Shown here: positions 52,989-62,883 of the stretch, one piece after another
Layout of the letters: each line of letters begins with the position of its first letter
How positions within the stretch are numbered: position 1 is the first letter of the stretch
Assembly: GCA_029974985.1 (NCBI GenBank)
Contig: JARKQC010000014.1
Span: 57,241 to 121,240 of the forward strand
Reading direction: 5' to 3'
Length of the DNA: 64,000 bases
DNA from: Bacteroidota bacterium
Lineage (GTDB): Bacteria > Bacteroidota > Ignavibacteria > Kapaibacteriales > UBA2268
Notes under the pieces: model-generated
Databases searched by the model: none
Told to the model about the DNA's origin: nothing
The model's input: only the letters and a program-made list of their open reading frames with translations
Program-made: the position numbers and the translations under genes

Positions 52989-53702
52989 TTAATTATTAAA
53001 GAATGGTGATGGTTTTACAGTACCAAAACCATTAATAATTAGCTCTGGAAATTCTTTATTCGATGTTGTAATGCTTATTCTTGCACTAAGATTACCGCTT
53101 TTTGAAGGCTTAACTTTTGTAATAAGTTCGATTTCTTGTCCCGGACTAAGAGTAGTCTCTTTATTCAAATTAAGTTGAATTTCTGGCATATTTGTCTGAA
53201 ACTTTGACAATACGATATTAGCATCAGAAGTATTTTTGATTTTTAATTTTGCAGTAGATTCAGTTCCAACTTGTAAATCATTAAAAGGAATATAAGTCGT
53301 AGGACTAACAGTAAGAGGCAGTACAACATCAGCAATAAGCATATAATTTAGATAGGAATTATTTGGGTCGTTAGACTCTATCGCAATTTGTTTGTGCATT
53401 TTGCCGGAATTTCCTTGAATGCTAAGTGTTACGTCAATAGTAGTTGTTTCTCCTGGCTTTAATTCACTTTTTTTGAGAGGTGCAGTCGTGCAACCACAAG
53501 TAGGTTTTACACGAGTAATTTTAAGGGTTTGATTTCCCGCATTTTTTATAATCATTTCGTGTTTTAGTGGGCTTTGTTTTGGAGTAACTTTACCCCAATC
53601 TTTTGTTGCGCCGCCAACGATTTCAATCTTAGGTTGCGAGAACGCAAAATTTGTAAATACAATCAAAAATACAGATACGATTTTTATAATATTTCTATAC
53701 AT
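52989..53702 (-). CDS. Exported DUF1573 protein
   Basis: 237 residues with a signal peptide (IIKIVSVFLIVFTNFAFS). DUF1573 signature: GKVTPKQSPLKHEMIIKNAG, VKPTCGCTTAPL, SELKPGETTTIDVTLS. A second similar beta-sandwich follows at about 130-225 (IPFNDLQVGTESTAKLKIKN, LSPGQEIELITKVKP), so it is a tandem of ASH/MSP-like domains. Such proteins sit in the periplasm or on the surface; the function is unknown. It is divergent from the gene at 53900, whose product has related domains. Confidence 0.88.
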   Translation of the reverse strand: MYRNIIKIVSVFLIVFTNFAFSQPKIEIVGGATKDWGKVTPKQSPLKHEMIIKNAGNQTLKITRVKPTCGCTTAPLKKSELKPGETTTIDVTLSIQGNSGKMHKQIAIESNDPNNSYLNYMLIADVVLPLTVSPTTYIPFNDLQVGTESTAKLKIKNTSDANIVLSKFQTNMPEIQLNLNKETTLSPGQEIELITKVKPSKSGNLSARISITTSNKEFPELIINGFGTVKPSPFFNN

Positions 53703-53899
53703 ATATAAATCCTCGTAAAATAAAATAAAATTTGTAGTAATATGTATATATCAAACGAAAATAATTAATAAATTATTGCTAATTATATAAAAAAACTTTA
53801 TTATAATATACATTTTCATTATTTTTAAGACTATTTAAAATTGATTTTGTTACAATTATTATAAAAAATTCAATAACAAGTAAATAATATTTAAGGACA

Positions 53900-56224
53900 A
53901 TGTTGGTAAAGAATAAATTAATAATATTGAATTATATTTTAAGTGCATTATTTTTCTTTCTTTTTGTTGTTACAAGCAAATCTATTGATTATGCATCACT
54001 AATTGAGTCTATTGTACCATCAGAAAAAAGAATAGTAAATTACGGACCATGTTTTTTGAATGATACTTTATATATCAAATTTTTTGTCAAAAATTCTGGC
54101 GAAAAACCATTACTAATGAATCCGCTTAAGCCTACATTCTATTTAGGTCTTAGTCCAAACGACCCAACAGCAAATCAATTTAATTTATTCAGAAGAAATA
54201 CTACTAATCCCGTTTTACCAAAAATATTTGAATCCGGGGATTCAGATACATTACGCATTAGTTTTATTGCTGGCGATACAACAATTTCAAATACGGGCTG
54301 GCACGAGGCATTATTAGGATTATCTTTTTTAAAATCCAATGCCCCTGATGATGGACCAATTTCAAAAATTGATACATTTTTTTTAAGAGTAAAAAAAACG
54401 CCTTATTTTGTTGCTGGATTTGAAGATGCTATTTGTTTCGATACAGTATATGTCTATCCCAATATTAATATTGACAAAAATTGGAGGGTTAAAAATGTTT
54501 GGAATAAAAATCAATTTCTTATTGGATTTGAGAAAAAATTAATAACTCAATCAGCTGAGGAAGAAGAAATTATTATTTCGAAATTTCCAATTAATAATGA
54601 AATATCGCCACAAAATATTTTCTTTTTTCCAATAAGATATTACCCAAAAAATCGCGGGAACGACTCTTTGCTTCTGAAATTAAATTACAGACCCTTGCCT
54701 AATGAATTTCCAGATTCGATTGATTATGCTTGGACAATGGTTTCTGGCTATGGAGCAGAGCAAGATATTAGAATTAAATCCTCAAATTATAATTGGTATA
54801 ATGATACTATTGATTTAGGTGATATTTTTATTGATAATAATATTAATATTGATATAAAAATTGAAAATAAAAGTAATTTTCCATTCGGTATTTTAAGCCA
54901 AAAAATACTGAATATTGACAATAATTCAACAAATGAAAATTTTGTTATTAAACAACTATTCGCAAGTAATGGCAAACACATTCCTATTAATGATGAAAGT
55001 ACTTGCCAAATATCGTTTTCGCCAAATAAACCGGGTAAATATATTGCCCGTTTGCAAATTGAAAGTGATATTTTAAAAAGGAATTTTCTTGGGACTCAAC
55101 CAGAAAAACAATATATACAATTTTATATTAAAGCAAATGTAAAAAGCCCTATATTATTAAGTTCTGCAAATGAAATTGATTTTGGAAATATTATTGTTAA
55201 TAATTCAAATTGTTTATCAAATAGAGATACAACAATAAAAATTTACAATACTGGTAATTCTGATTTGATAATTCGCAATATTCTTTTTAATCCTAAATTT
55301 CCAGAAGGTAATTTTTTTTCAAATGATTTTCAAACAATTATACCAGCTGGTGAAAGCTCTTTTATTAATATCAGTTTTCAAGGTAATTCTGGAGAATATA
55401 AATCTTATTCTGCTAAATTACTATTAGTAAATAATCAATTAGCACCAAATGATATAGTTGAAATTAACTTATCCGCCAAAAGTGTACCACCAATAACAGC
55501 ATATTTATCAATGCCACATGATTTAAAGTCAAAGCCCGGTACAAATATAGAAGTGCCGATAGTATTAAATTCTAATGATATGTCGCCCGCTCAATATGCA
55601 AAATCTTTTACTACATCATTATATTATAATCGAAATTTACTTGAATATAATGGAATAAGGACTATTAATACTGCTTGTGAAGGTGCATTTAATATAGGTG
55701 AGAATTTTGAAAATCCACAAAAAAACGAATTATTTTTAGAAATTGTAACGGCTGAACAAAGCTATTTTAAGAAAAAAGATACATTGTTTTTTATTAAATT
55801 TAAAAGCTATTTAGGCGATGCACCAGCTACAGAAATTAGTTTTGTAAATCCAAAATTTAGCGATGGAAAATGTAATGATATTTTTACATTAATTAATCAA
55901 AATGGTATTTATACGACTGATTCAATTTGCGGTTTAGATTATAAAGCTGTTCCTTTGTTATCTGGCAAATTTAATTTGAATCTCTTTTATAAAAATGATT
56001 TTTATCCATATCAAATTGATTTTGAATTGCCATATAATACTTATGTAAATATTAGTATTTCTGATATATTAGGTAATATCGTCGAAAATATAATTTCTGA
56101 AAATTTAGTTTCGGGAAATTATAAAATGAATTTTAGTTTTGATATTTTACCATTTGGAACTTATTTTATTATGTTAAAAACTCCGCAATATACTATTGTT
56201 AAACCATTTTCGATAATAAAATGA
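53900..56224 (+). CDS. Exported ASH-like/cohesin-like protein with sorting domain
   Basis: 774 residues. Signal-like N-terminus (LIILNYILSALFFFLFVVTS). Several beta-sandwich units of the ASH/MSP type follow (LYIKFFVKNSGEKPLLMNPL, NINIDIKIENKSNFPFGILS, IDFGNIIVNNSNCL, TTIKIYNTGNSDLIIRNILF). A cohesin-like unit (about 535-660; SKPGTNIEVPIVLNSNDM, YYNRNLLEYNGIRT) and a T9SS-like end (YNTYVNISISDILGNIVENI, LPFGTYFIMLKTPQYTIV) complete it. A surface or secreted scaffold is a fair guess. The stop overlaps the next gene by 4 bases. Confidence 0.8.
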   Translation: MLVKNKLIILNYILSALFFFLFVVTSKSIDYASLIESIVPSEKRIVNYGPCFLNDTLYIKFFVKNSGEKPLLMNPLKPTFYLGLSPNDPTANQFNLFRRNTTNPVLPKIFESGDSDTLRISFIAGDTTISNTGWHEALLGLSFLKSNAPDDGPISKIDTFFLRVKKTPYFVAGFEDAICFDTVYVYPNINIDKNWRVKNVWNKNQFLIGFEKKLITQSAEEEEIIISKFPINNEISPQNIFFFPIRYYPKNRGNDSLLLKLNYRPLPNEFPDSIDYAWTMVSGYGAEQDIRIKSSNYNWYNDTIDLGDIFIDNNINIDIKIENKSNFPFGILSQKILNIDNNSTNENFVIKQLFASNGKHIPINDESTCQISFSPNKPGKYIARLQIESDILKRNFLGTQPEKQYIQFYIKANVKSPILLSSANEIDFGNIIVNNSNCLSNRDTTIKIYNTGNSDLIIRNILFNPKFPEGNFFSNDFQTIIPAGESSFINISFQGNSGEYKSYSAKLLLVNNQLAPNDIVEINLSAKSVPPITAYLSMPHDLKSKPGTNIEVPIVLNSNDMSPAQYAKSFTTSLYYNRNLLEYNGIRTINTACEGAFNIGENFENPQKNELFLEIVTAEQSYFKKKDTLFFIKFKSYLGDAPATEISFVNPKFSDGKCNDIFTLINQNGIYTTDSICGLDYKAVPLLSGKFNLNLFYKNDFYPYQIDFELPYNTYVNISISDILGNIVENIISENLVSGNYKMNFSFDILPFGTYFIMLKTPQYTIVKPFSIIK

Positions 56225-56982
56225 GTTTAACAAATATTATTAAATATTACAAATCTTTATTAATTTTATTAATATTATGCTTTTCTGTAATCAATTCATT
56301 TTCTCAGGGTTTTGATTGGCAAAAAGATAGTAGAATGCCATACAAAATACCCGAATTTTATCTTGGTTTACAAGCAGGGTATATTTCGATAAATGAATAT
56401 GGTGATTTTAATCTAAAAGAGGATTTTATAGAATGCTGTAAATTCCAAGATGGAGACGGAAAATCTTATTATTTTGGAATTACAAGCGAATATTGGTACG
56501 ATGCTTTTACATCATTTAATTTTGGTATTTCATATATTATAAATAATTCAAATTTTATTATTAGAACAATTGTTCCAACGCGAAATGGCGATTTTATAAC
56601 TGATTATGGATTAAATTCTAAGATTTCAGCAAGCGAAATTGATATAGCTATAAATAGAAGACTTTCAAATACACATCTAAAATATGGCTTTGGATTAACT
56701 ACAACAATATTAATTCAAGCTGATAAAGAATATACAGAACAAGCAATTAGTAATAATGTACCTTTTGAAAAACGTATAATTTCTAACGGAAAAATTAGTG
56801 ATTTGAATGAAATTATATTAAGTCCATATCTAAATATTAGTTACGATTTAGATTTAGGAATTGGCTATTATGCAAGCCCAAATTTACATTTATCATATAA
56901 TATAATTGATTTATTAAAAAATGAATCTTGGAAAAGATTTTCAATTGGATTAGGAATAAAAATCTATCGCTCTCTAAAATAA
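56221..56982 (+). CDS. Outer-membrane beta-barrel protein
   Basis: 253 residues. Signal peptide (SLLILLILCFSVINSFSQ). The remainder is alternating amphipathic strands (FYLGLQAGYISINEYGDF, SYYFGITSEYWYDAFTSFNF, LKYGFGLTTTILIQ, FSIGLGIKIYRS), fitting an 8-10 strand PorT/OmpW-like barrel. It overlaps the 53900 gene (ATGA), so the exported ASH-like protein and this barrel are made together. Confidence 0.8.
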   Translation: MSLTNIIKYYKSLLILLILCFSVINSFSQGFDWQKDSRMPYKIPEFYLGLQAGYISINEYGDFNLKEDFIECCKFQDGDGKSYYFGITSEYWYDAFTSFNFGISYIINNSNFIIRTIVPTRNGDFITDYGLNSKISASEIDIAINRRLSNTHLKYGFGLTTTILIQADKEYTEQAISNNVPFEKRIISNGKISDLNEIILSPYLNISYDLDLGIGYYASPNLHLSYNIIDLLKNESWKRFSIGLGIKIYRSLK

Positions 56983-57093
56983 TTTTTTTTTGAAAATAAA
57001 TATCAAACAATTATTTGCAATTAATTTTAGAATAAAATAAATAAATAAATTTTTATAATCCCGCTTTTATTAAATAACTAATTAAATTTTAAT

Positions 57094-57101
57094 TACTTTT
57101 G
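57094..57101 (+). promoter_or_regulatory. Possible -7 box upstream of the aminotransferase gene
   Basis: TACTTTTG matches TAnnTTTG and lies 67 bases before the ATG at 57168. No clear -33 box. Confidence 0.3.
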
Positions 57102-57167
57102 TAAATTAAAGAAATGTAATTTTTCATTTTGTATTTATTAATAATTTATAAATGGAGATTTTTTAAA

Positions 57168-58367
57168 ATGACACTAAGAAAAATAATACCAGCAGAAAAG
57201 ACTATTAATGTAAAATATGCTATTCGTGATATTGTTATTTTAGCAAATGAAGTTGCAAAATCTGGGAAAAAAATGTATTATCTAAATATTGGCGACCCCA
57301 ATATTTATGATCACGAAACACCAAAAACTGTCGTTGATGCGACTTGCGACGCTATTAGAAATAATCAAAATGGATATGCTCCATCAACGGGAATTAAATC
57401 TGCTCTCGACGCCATTGCTCGCGATGCTGAAAAGAAAGGTATAAATAATATTCTTGATATTTTTGTAACAACTGGCGCAAGCGAAGCAATCGAAATTTGT
57501 TTGACTGCACTTCTTAATCGTGGCGAAAATTTCCTTATGCCAACACCGGGCTACCCGCTTTACACTGCAATTCAAAGCAAACTCGAATTAGAGCCAAATC
57601 CATATTATTTAGATGAATCAAATGGCTGGCAACCCGATATCGAAGATATTCGTTCAAAAATTAATAGTAAAACACGTGCTATTGTTCTTATTAATCCTAA
57701 TAATCCAACTGGTTCGATAAGTAAAAAAGAAACTTTATTAAAAATCATTGATTTGGCACTCGAACATAATTTAGTTATCATCGCTGATGAAATTTATGAT
57801 AAATTAATTTTTGACAATCAAGAATTAACATCTATTGCCGCTTTAAATAAAGATGCTTCTTGCATTACTTTCTCTGGATTGTCAAAGAATTTCATTGCTC
57901 CCGGTTTTAGAATTGGTTGGGGAGTTGTAAGCGGTCGTCAGGATATTATGGGCGATTACGTCGAGGCTATTAATAAATTATTACGTGCAAGAGTATCTGC
58001 GAATCACCCCGAGCAATATGCTATACAACCTGCTTTAGAAGGCGACCAAAGCCATCTAAAAACAATGATACAAAAGCTCGAACAGCGCCGTGATATAATG
58101 ATGAAAACATTAGAAAAAATCGAAGGAATTAAACTTGTTAAGCCAGAAGGCGCGTTTTATGCATTCCCTTCGATAGATGTTGAAGACGATAGTCATTTCT
58201 GTTCTGAATTAATTAAAAATACGGGAGTTGTTGTTGTGCCCGGTTCTGGTTTTGGACAAAAACCCGGCTCGCAACATTTTAGAATCGTTACTCTTCCGCA
58301 AGAAGAAGTATTAACAAAAGCATTCGAATATATTGCTGAATTTTACCAAAGTTATAAACGTAAATAA
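57168..58367 (+). CDS. Class I/II PLP-dependent aminotransferase (AlaA-like)
   Basis: 399 residues from the ATG at 57168, which has GGAG about 14 bases upstream; the longer TTG form is less likely. PLP enzyme of fold type I: YYLNIGDPN, NGYAPSTGIKSALDAIA, TTGASEAIEI, PTPGYPLY, INPNNPTGSI, IIADEIYDKL, and SGLSKNFIAPGFRIGW with the PLP-binding lysine. It is closest to alanine/glutamate aminotransferases, but the substrate cannot be fixed from sequence alone. Confidence 0.92.
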   Translation: MTLRKIIPAEKTINVKYAIRDIVILANEVAKSGKKMYYLNIGDPNIYDHETPKTVVDATCDAIRNNQNGYAPSTGIKSALDAIARDAEKKGINNILDIFVTTGASEAIEICLTALLNRGENFLMPTPGYPLYTAIQSKLELEPNPYYLDESNGWQPDIEDIRSKINSKTRAIVLINPNNPTGSISKKETLLKIIDLALEHNLVIIADEIYDKLIFDNQELTSIAALNKDASCITFSGLSKNFIAPGFRIGWGVVSGRQDIMGDYVEAINKLLRARVSANHPEQYAIQPALEGDQSHLKTMIQKLEQRRDIMMKTLEKIEGIKLVKPEGAFYAFPSIDVEDDSHFCSELIKNTGVVVVPGSGFGQKPGSQHFRIVTLPQEEVLTKAFEYIAEFYQSYKRK

Positions 58368-58396
58368 TTTGTTTTCTAATATTTTTTGATACTATG

Positions 58397-58430
58397 AGGC
58401 TGAACTAATCTTATTTTAGTTTAGCCTTTT
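58397..58430 (+). terminator. Terminator of the aminotransferase gene
   Basis: 12-base arms AGGCTGAACTAA and TTAGTTTAGCCT with one mismatch and a 7-base loop, followed by TTTATG. Confidence 0.7.
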
Positions 58431-58518
58431 ATGTTTTGATTAAAAGATATTTTTATTATTTATGAAAATTGTTTAAATTGAAAATTTGCAATGTAATCTA
58501 TAAAATGGAATTTAATAT

Positions 58519-58686
58519 ATGAAACCACCAGTAGATAGCTCGATACAAAGCTTATTAGAATTGAAATTATTAGCAATTGAGGAATATTTTGTATCTGATG
58601 TTTTTACTTATTATGTACCTATTGTTGACGGAAATGAAAATATTGTTCTTGATATAATTGAAAATTTATATAATTATGGAAAATAA
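58519..58686 (+). pseudogene. Short ORF resembling the N-terminus of a Clp-fold (SDH-type) serine protease
   Basis: 55 codons from ATG to stop. The part IEEYFVSDVFTYYVPIVDGN, then E-N-I-V-L-D-I-I-E-N-L, resembles the first strand-loop-helix of SDH-type Clp-fold proteases (F-x-S/A-D-V...Y-x-G/P-I-x-x-x-x-E...I-E-x-L). The rest of the protease, including the G-G oxyanion strand and the catalytic serine, is absent. It overlaps the next small ORF by 11 bases. Either a remnant of a longer gene or a small gene of its own; the remnant reading is inference. Confidence 0.4.
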
Positions 58687-58888
58687 TATTATAAAAAAAT
58701 TTGAATATACTCTTCTTAAAAAAGAAAAAAAATATCAAAATGATACTAAATTAGCCTCATTTGAGCAAGCCTCTATTGAATTTGAAAAACTTGTTAAAAG
58801 TGGTTTGTTAAAAAAGAGAGATTATAATCTTATGACGATTGAAAGAAAGCATCTAAACCGCTTTTCAATAAATAGCAATCTTTTCTAA
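58676..58888 (+). CDS. Small protein, possible companion of the protease-like fragment
   Basis: 70 residues from the ATG at 58676, overlapping the previous ORF. Mostly helical and basic (FEYTLLKKEKKYQND, ASIEFEKLVKSGLLKKRDYN, MTIERKHLNRFSINS). The pattern F-E-K-L-V-K-S-G-L-x-K-x-R-x-Y-N-L...H-L-N-R looks like a conserved small protein family found beside protease-like genes, but it cannot be named with certainty. Confidence 0.45.
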   Translation: MENNIIKKFEYTLLKKEKKYQNDTKLASFEQASIEFEKLVKSGLLKKRDYNLMTIERKHLNRFSINSNLF

Positions 58889-58899
58889 TTGAAATCCTG

Positions 58900-58980
58900 A
58901 TGATAGAACACAATGTTGGAGTTACCCCAATTGAGACTTATCAAATTAAAAAAATTGATTTAGATTATTTTGAGGAATAG
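58900..58980 (+). pseudogene. Short ORF, possible gene remnant
   Basis: 27 codons (MIEHNVGVTPIETYQIKKI then DLDYFEE). It follows the two small ORFs and may be the tail of a decayed gene or a very small peptide. Nothing else can be said. Confidence 0.3.
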
Positions 58981-59058
58981 TAATTTTTTTTCTTGACTTT
59001 GACAATTTAAAAAGTCAATAGAGAAAAGAGAAATCGGGATACAATGATTTAACTTAAT

Positions 59059-59090
59059 AAAAAAAAAAGCACTCATAAAAAATGAGTGCT
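59059..59090 (-). terminator. Rho-independent terminator of the serA-type gene
   Basis: Perfect 9-base arms AGCACTCAT and ATGAGTGCT with a 5-base loop at 59068-59090. On the minus strand they are followed by nine to ten T. Confidence 0.9.
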
Positions 59091-59124
59091 AAATATTTGT
59101 TTAATAATCTAAAGAATATTTTTT

Positions 59125-60033
59125 TTATGATTTTAAAGTATTGATAACCTTACCTGCAATTTCTTCACCAACTCTATCTTGAGCTTCCATTGTAGAAGCA
59201 CCGATATGTGGAGTTACAGAAACATTTTGATGATTGATTAATTCTGCTTGTGCTTCAGTTGGTGGCTCAACTTCGAATACGTCAAGAGCCGCTTTTGCAA
59301 CTTTACCACTATTAAGAGCCGCAAGTAAATCTTTTTCTACAACAACTTTACCACGAGCGCAATCAATAAGTATAACGCCATCTTTCATTTTGTCAAATTC
59401 TTTTGCAGTAATTGTTGGGCCGTCTTCTTTTATAAATGGAATATGTAGAGTAATAAAATCTGAACTTGCAAGAAGCTCGTCCATACTTACCAATTTAACG
59501 TTCAAATCAGTTGTTGTAACAAATGGATCATAAGCCACAACATTCATAAACAAGCCAAGACATCTTTTAGCAACTTCTTTACCAATATTACCAAAACCAA
59601 TAATACCAACGGTTTTACCTGTTAATTCGATACCTTTACTATATTCTTTTTTGGGCCATTTGCCTTGTTTCATTTCAGTATTGCTTAAATGCAAAAATCT
59701 ACTTAGTGCAAACATATGAGCAATAGCAAGCTCTGCTACTGAAATTGATGATGCACCGGGAGTATTTAATACGGGAATACCTTTTGATTTTGCATAAGCA
59801 ACATCAATATTATCTAATCCAACACCACCGCGAGCGATACATTTAAGATTAGTACCTGCATCAATAACTTCTTTGGTTACTTTTGTTGCAGAGCGAACGA
59901 TAATCGCATCGTATTTATTTATTTCAGCAAGAAGTTCTTCAGGAGTTAATTTTTGTTCAACTACTTCTAAACCTGCATTTTTTAACATTTCTGAACCGAT
60001 TTTTTCGATTCCATCAGACACTAATACACGCAT
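59125..60033 (-). CDS. serA: D-3-phosphoglycerate dehydrogenase-type 2-hydroxyacid dehydrogenase
   Basis: 302 residues. NAD-dependent oxidation of 3-phosphoglycerate, first step of serine synthesis. Substrate region IIVRSATKVTKEVID; ARGGVGLDNIDV with the catalytic arginine; NAD loop VGIIGFGNIGKEVAK; LIDCARGKVV; LDVFEVEPP with the catalytic glutamate partner; and PHIGAST with the active-site histidine. It is the short form without a C-terminal ACT domain, so serine feedback through ACT is not expected. Other D-2-hydroxyacid dehydrogenases share these motifs. Confidence 0.85.
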   Translation of the reverse strand: MRVLVSDGIEKIGSEMLKNAGLEVVEQKLTPEELLAEINKYDAIIVRSATKVTKEVIDAGTNLKCIARGGVGLDNIDVAYAKSKGIPVLNTPGASSISVAELAIAHMFALSRFLHLSNTEMKQGKWPKKEYSKGIELTGKTVGIIGFGNIGKEVAKRCLGLFMNVVAYDPFVTTTDLNVKLVSMDELLASSDFITLHIPFIKEDGPTITAKEFDKMKDGVILIDCARGKVVVEKDLLAALNSGKVAKAALDVFEVEPPTEAQAELINHQNVSVTPHIGASTMEAQDRVGEEIAGKVINTLKS

Positions 60034-60530
60034 TTTTAAACTCCATTAATATTGTTATCAAAATTTTTATGAATTAAAAAGTGTATGTAAAATAATTAAT
60101 TTTAAAAATACACTTTTCCAATATCAAATGTAGTAAAAATAAATTATATAATCATTAATTAAAATTAAAATTTACTCATTTTTTATTAATTTTTGCAATA
60201 TATCATATTATTGAACATAAATCTATAAATCTTAATTAATTTTTAATATAAAGCTACTATAATATTTTAATAATTGAGTGTTATTTTTTTTATAAAATTA
60301 ATTTATTTTATCCGATAATAGCGACAATTTCTATGTTTGCATGGTTCCCAAAACAATAAAAAGAAACAAATATAATTGATTATTATAAATAATTAATCAA
60401 TAATTCAATTTTACATATAAATTTTTACTTATATTTGCAAATTAAATATATTATTTTTTATCAATGCTTTTTTAATTTTGTAAAAGATATAAATAATTGT
60501 AACAGATTTTAATAACTAATTAGTATTATT
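60034..60530. other. Divergent intergenic region
   Basis: 497 AT-rich bases between two divergent genes, so it must hold both promoters. A slightly less AT-rich stretch lies near 60312-60352 (ATCCGATAATAGCGACA, GCATGGTTCCC). One TAnnTTTG box is seen for hppA. No gene, hairpin or RNA is recognised. Confidence 0.5.
60430..60437 (+). promoter_or_regulatory. Possible -7 box upstream of hppA
   Basis: TATATTTG matches TAnnTTTG and lies 94 bases before the ATG at 60531. The same octamer is used ahead of the 49982 gene. No firm -33 box. Confidence 0.4.
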
Positions 60531-62732
60531 ATGACAACAGATTTAATGTTTTGGTTCATTGCAATATCCTCTTTGTTAGGATTAGGATTTGCTTGGTACT
60601 TCTATCAAGAAATGATGAAAATTGATGAAGGTACAGACACAATGAAAAAGATTGCTTTATATGTTCGTCGTGGAGCGATGTCATTTTTAAAGCAACAATA
60701 TCGCGTTGTAATTATTGTATTTATAATTATGGCAATATTCTTTGCCATTCTCTCCTATGGTTTTAATTTACAAAATCATTGGGTGCCATTTGCCTTTTTA
60801 ACAGGGGGCTTTTTTAGCGGTTTAGCTGGTTTTTTAGGTATGAAAACTGCGACTTATGCATCAGCTCGAACTGCAAACGAAGCAAGTAAATCTCTTAATG
60901 CGGGTCTTAAAATTGCATTCCGTTCTGGTGCTGTAATGGGGCTTGTCGTTGTTGGTTTAGCTTTATTAGATATTTCAATATGGTATAAAATTCTCGACTT
61001 TTTTGTCGAAGAAGCTGACCAAAAACACAAAATGATAATGATTACTACGACTATGCTTACTTTCGGTATGGGTGCTTCGTTACAAGCATTATTCGCTCGC
61101 GTTGGTGGAGGTATTTATACTAAAGCGGCTGATGTTGGTGCCGATCTTGTTGGTAAAGTTGAAGCGGGCATCCCTGAAGATGACCCTCGAAATCCCGCTA
61201 CAATAGCTGATAATGTTGGCGATAACGTAGGCGACGTGGCAGGTATGGGTGCTGACCTTTATGAATCTTATGTAGGTTCGATACTTGCAACTGCGTCATT
61301 AGGTGCGGCAGCATATTTTGGTAGTGAGTGGTCTAATGATATTCAGATAAAAGCTATTTTTGCACCAATGTTAATTGCGGCACTTGGAATTTTATTATCT
61401 ATCCTCGGTATTTTTGTTGTAAGAACAAAAGAGGGTGCCAATATGAAGCAATTAATGAGGAGTCTCGAGAGAGGGGTTTTCACAAGTTCATTTTTAATTG
61501 CTATTGGAACTTTTGTAATTTTTTATTTGTTAGATTTACCTAATTGGCTTAATTTATCATTTGCAGTGATTGTCGGATTAGTTGTTGGTTTAGTGATTGG
61601 TTTTGGAACTGAATACTATACTTCTTCTGCATTTAAACCGACGCAAAGAATTGCGGAAGCTGGTCAAACTGGTCCAGCAACAGTTATTATTTCTGGTATT
61701 GGTATTGGCATGGTATCCACGGCTTTGAGCGTTTTCGCTATTGTTGTAGGAATTCTCTTATCGTTTCTTCTAGCCGCAAATTTTGATATGGCTAATCTTA
61801 GCAATGGTCTTTATGGTGTCGGAATTGCCGCTGTAGGAATGCTTTCAACTCTCGGAATTACTCTTGCTTCCGACGCTTATGGTCCTATTGCAGATAATGC
61901 TGGTGGAAATGCGGAAATGAGTAAGTTAGGACCAGAAGTTCGTAAACGTACTGACGCTCTTGATGCATTAGGCAATACAACTGCCGCTACGGGCAAAGGA
62001 TTTGCAATTGGCTCTGCCGCATTAACTGCACTTGCATTATTAGCTTCATATATCGAAGAGATAAGAATTGGACTTATTCGTGTCGGAAATACAACAATTG
62101 AAATTGGTGGTCAAGCTATAAATACTGCTGATGCCTCAATAACAGACTTTATGGCTTATTATAATATACATTTAATGAACCCTAAAGTATTAGTAGGTGT
62201 ATTTATAGGCTCTGTTATGACATTTGTTTTCTGCGGTTTAACTATGAATGCTGTAGGAAGAGCGGCACAAAAGATGGTTACAGAAGTTCGCCGTCAATTC
62301 CGTGAAATAAAAGGTATTTTAACTGGCGAGGCTGAACCAGATTATGAGCGTTGCGTTGAAATTTCTACAAAGGGCGCTCAAATGGAAATGATATTTCCAT
62401 CTTTAATGGCTGTAATTATTCCAATTTTTACTGGTCTAATTATCGGTGTGCCCGGAATTATGGGCTTGCTTACTGGTGGTTTGGGTAGTGGTTTCGTTTT
62501 AGCAGTATTTATGGCAAATTCAGGTGGAGCTTGGGATAATGCTAAAAAATATGTTGAGGAAGGTAATTTTGGTGGAAAAGGTAGTGATACACACAAGGCT
62601 ACTGTTGTTGGCGATACTGTTGGCGACCCATTCAAAGATACTTCTGGACCGAGTTTAAATATTTTAATTAAACTTATGACAATGGTTTCAATTGTAATGG
62701 CTGGCTTAACAGCCGTATTTTCCTTATTATAA
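60531..62732 (+). CDS. hppA: Potassium-dependent membrane-bound pyrophosphatase (ion pump)
   Basis: 733 residues, about 16 membrane segments. It splits pyrophosphate and pumps H+ or Na+. Substrate-site motifs: [38 protein letters not shown], the second site [14 protein letters not shown], and [17 protein letters not shown] at the C-terminus. The potassium marker reads [10 protein letters not shown] (A485, G488), where K+-independent enzymes carry a lysine at the first of these positions; this is the K+-dependent type. Whether it pumps Na+ or H+ cannot be told here. Alone in its operon, with a strong terminator. Confidence 0.95.
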   Translation: MTTDLMFWFIAISSLLGLGFAWYFYQEMMKIDEGTDTMKKIALYVRRGAMSFLKQQYRVVIIVFIIMAIFFAILSYGFNLQNHWVPFAFLTGGFFSGLAGFLGMKTATYASARTANEASKSLNAGLKIAFRSGAVMGLVVVGLALLDISIWYKILDFFVEEADQKHKMIMITTTMLTFGMGASLQALFARVGGGIYTKAADVGADLVGKVEAGIPEDDPRNPATIADNVGDNVGDVAGMGADLYESYVGSILATASLGAAAYFGSEWSNDIQIKAIFAPMLIAALGILLSILGIFVVRTKEGANMKQLMRSLERGVFTSSFLIAIGTFVIFYLLDLPNWLNLSFAVIVGLVVGLVIGFGTEYYTSSAFKPTQRIAEAGQTGPATVIISGIGIGMVSTALSVFAIVVGILLSFLLAANFDMANLSNGLYGVGIAAVGMLSTLGITLASDAYGPIADNAGGNAEMSKLGPEVRKRTDALDALGNTTAATGKGFAIGSAALTALALLASYIEEIRIGLIRVGNTTIEIGGQAINTADASITDFMAYYNIHLMNPKVLVGVFIGSVMTFVFCGLTMNAVGRAAQKMVTEVRRQFREIKGILTGEAEPDYERCVEISTKGAQMEMIFPSLMAVIIPIFTGLIIGVPGIMGLLTGGLGSGFVLAVFMANSGGAWDNAKKYVEEGNFGGKGSDTHKATVVGDTVGDPFKDTSGPSLNILIKLMTMVSIVMAGLTAVFSLL

Positions 62733-62756
62733 TCATCTCATAAACATAAAATTTAG

Positions 62757-62797
62757 AGAGGCTGTTTCAAAATTTGGTTTCAGCCTCTTTTTTTTTA
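62757..62797 (+). terminator. Rho-independent terminator of hppA
   Basis: Arms AGAGGCTG (62757-62764) and CAGCCTCT (62781-62788), extended by AAA/TTT-type pairing, followed by nine T. Confidence 0.9.
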
Positions 62798-62865
62798 TTC
62801 TATAACATTATCCCAAATTTTATATTAAAAAAATATATTTAATTGAATGATATTTTATAATGATA

Positions 62866-62883
62866 GCCATTCTGAGCGAAGGC
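62866..62883. repeat. CATTCTGAGCGAAGG-type element
   Basis: GCCATTCTGAGCGAAGGC, with a GCC/GGC border. From general knowledge, sequences of the type CATTCTGAGCGAAGCGAAG recur between genes in many unrelated bacteria. It also resembles the CTGAGCGTAGCCGAAGG element near 49880. Confidence 0.45.

Noticed and set aside
60312..60352. Less AT-rich patch as a tRNA or small RNA
   Set aside because: No cloverleaf arms, TTCGA loop or hairpin could be found.
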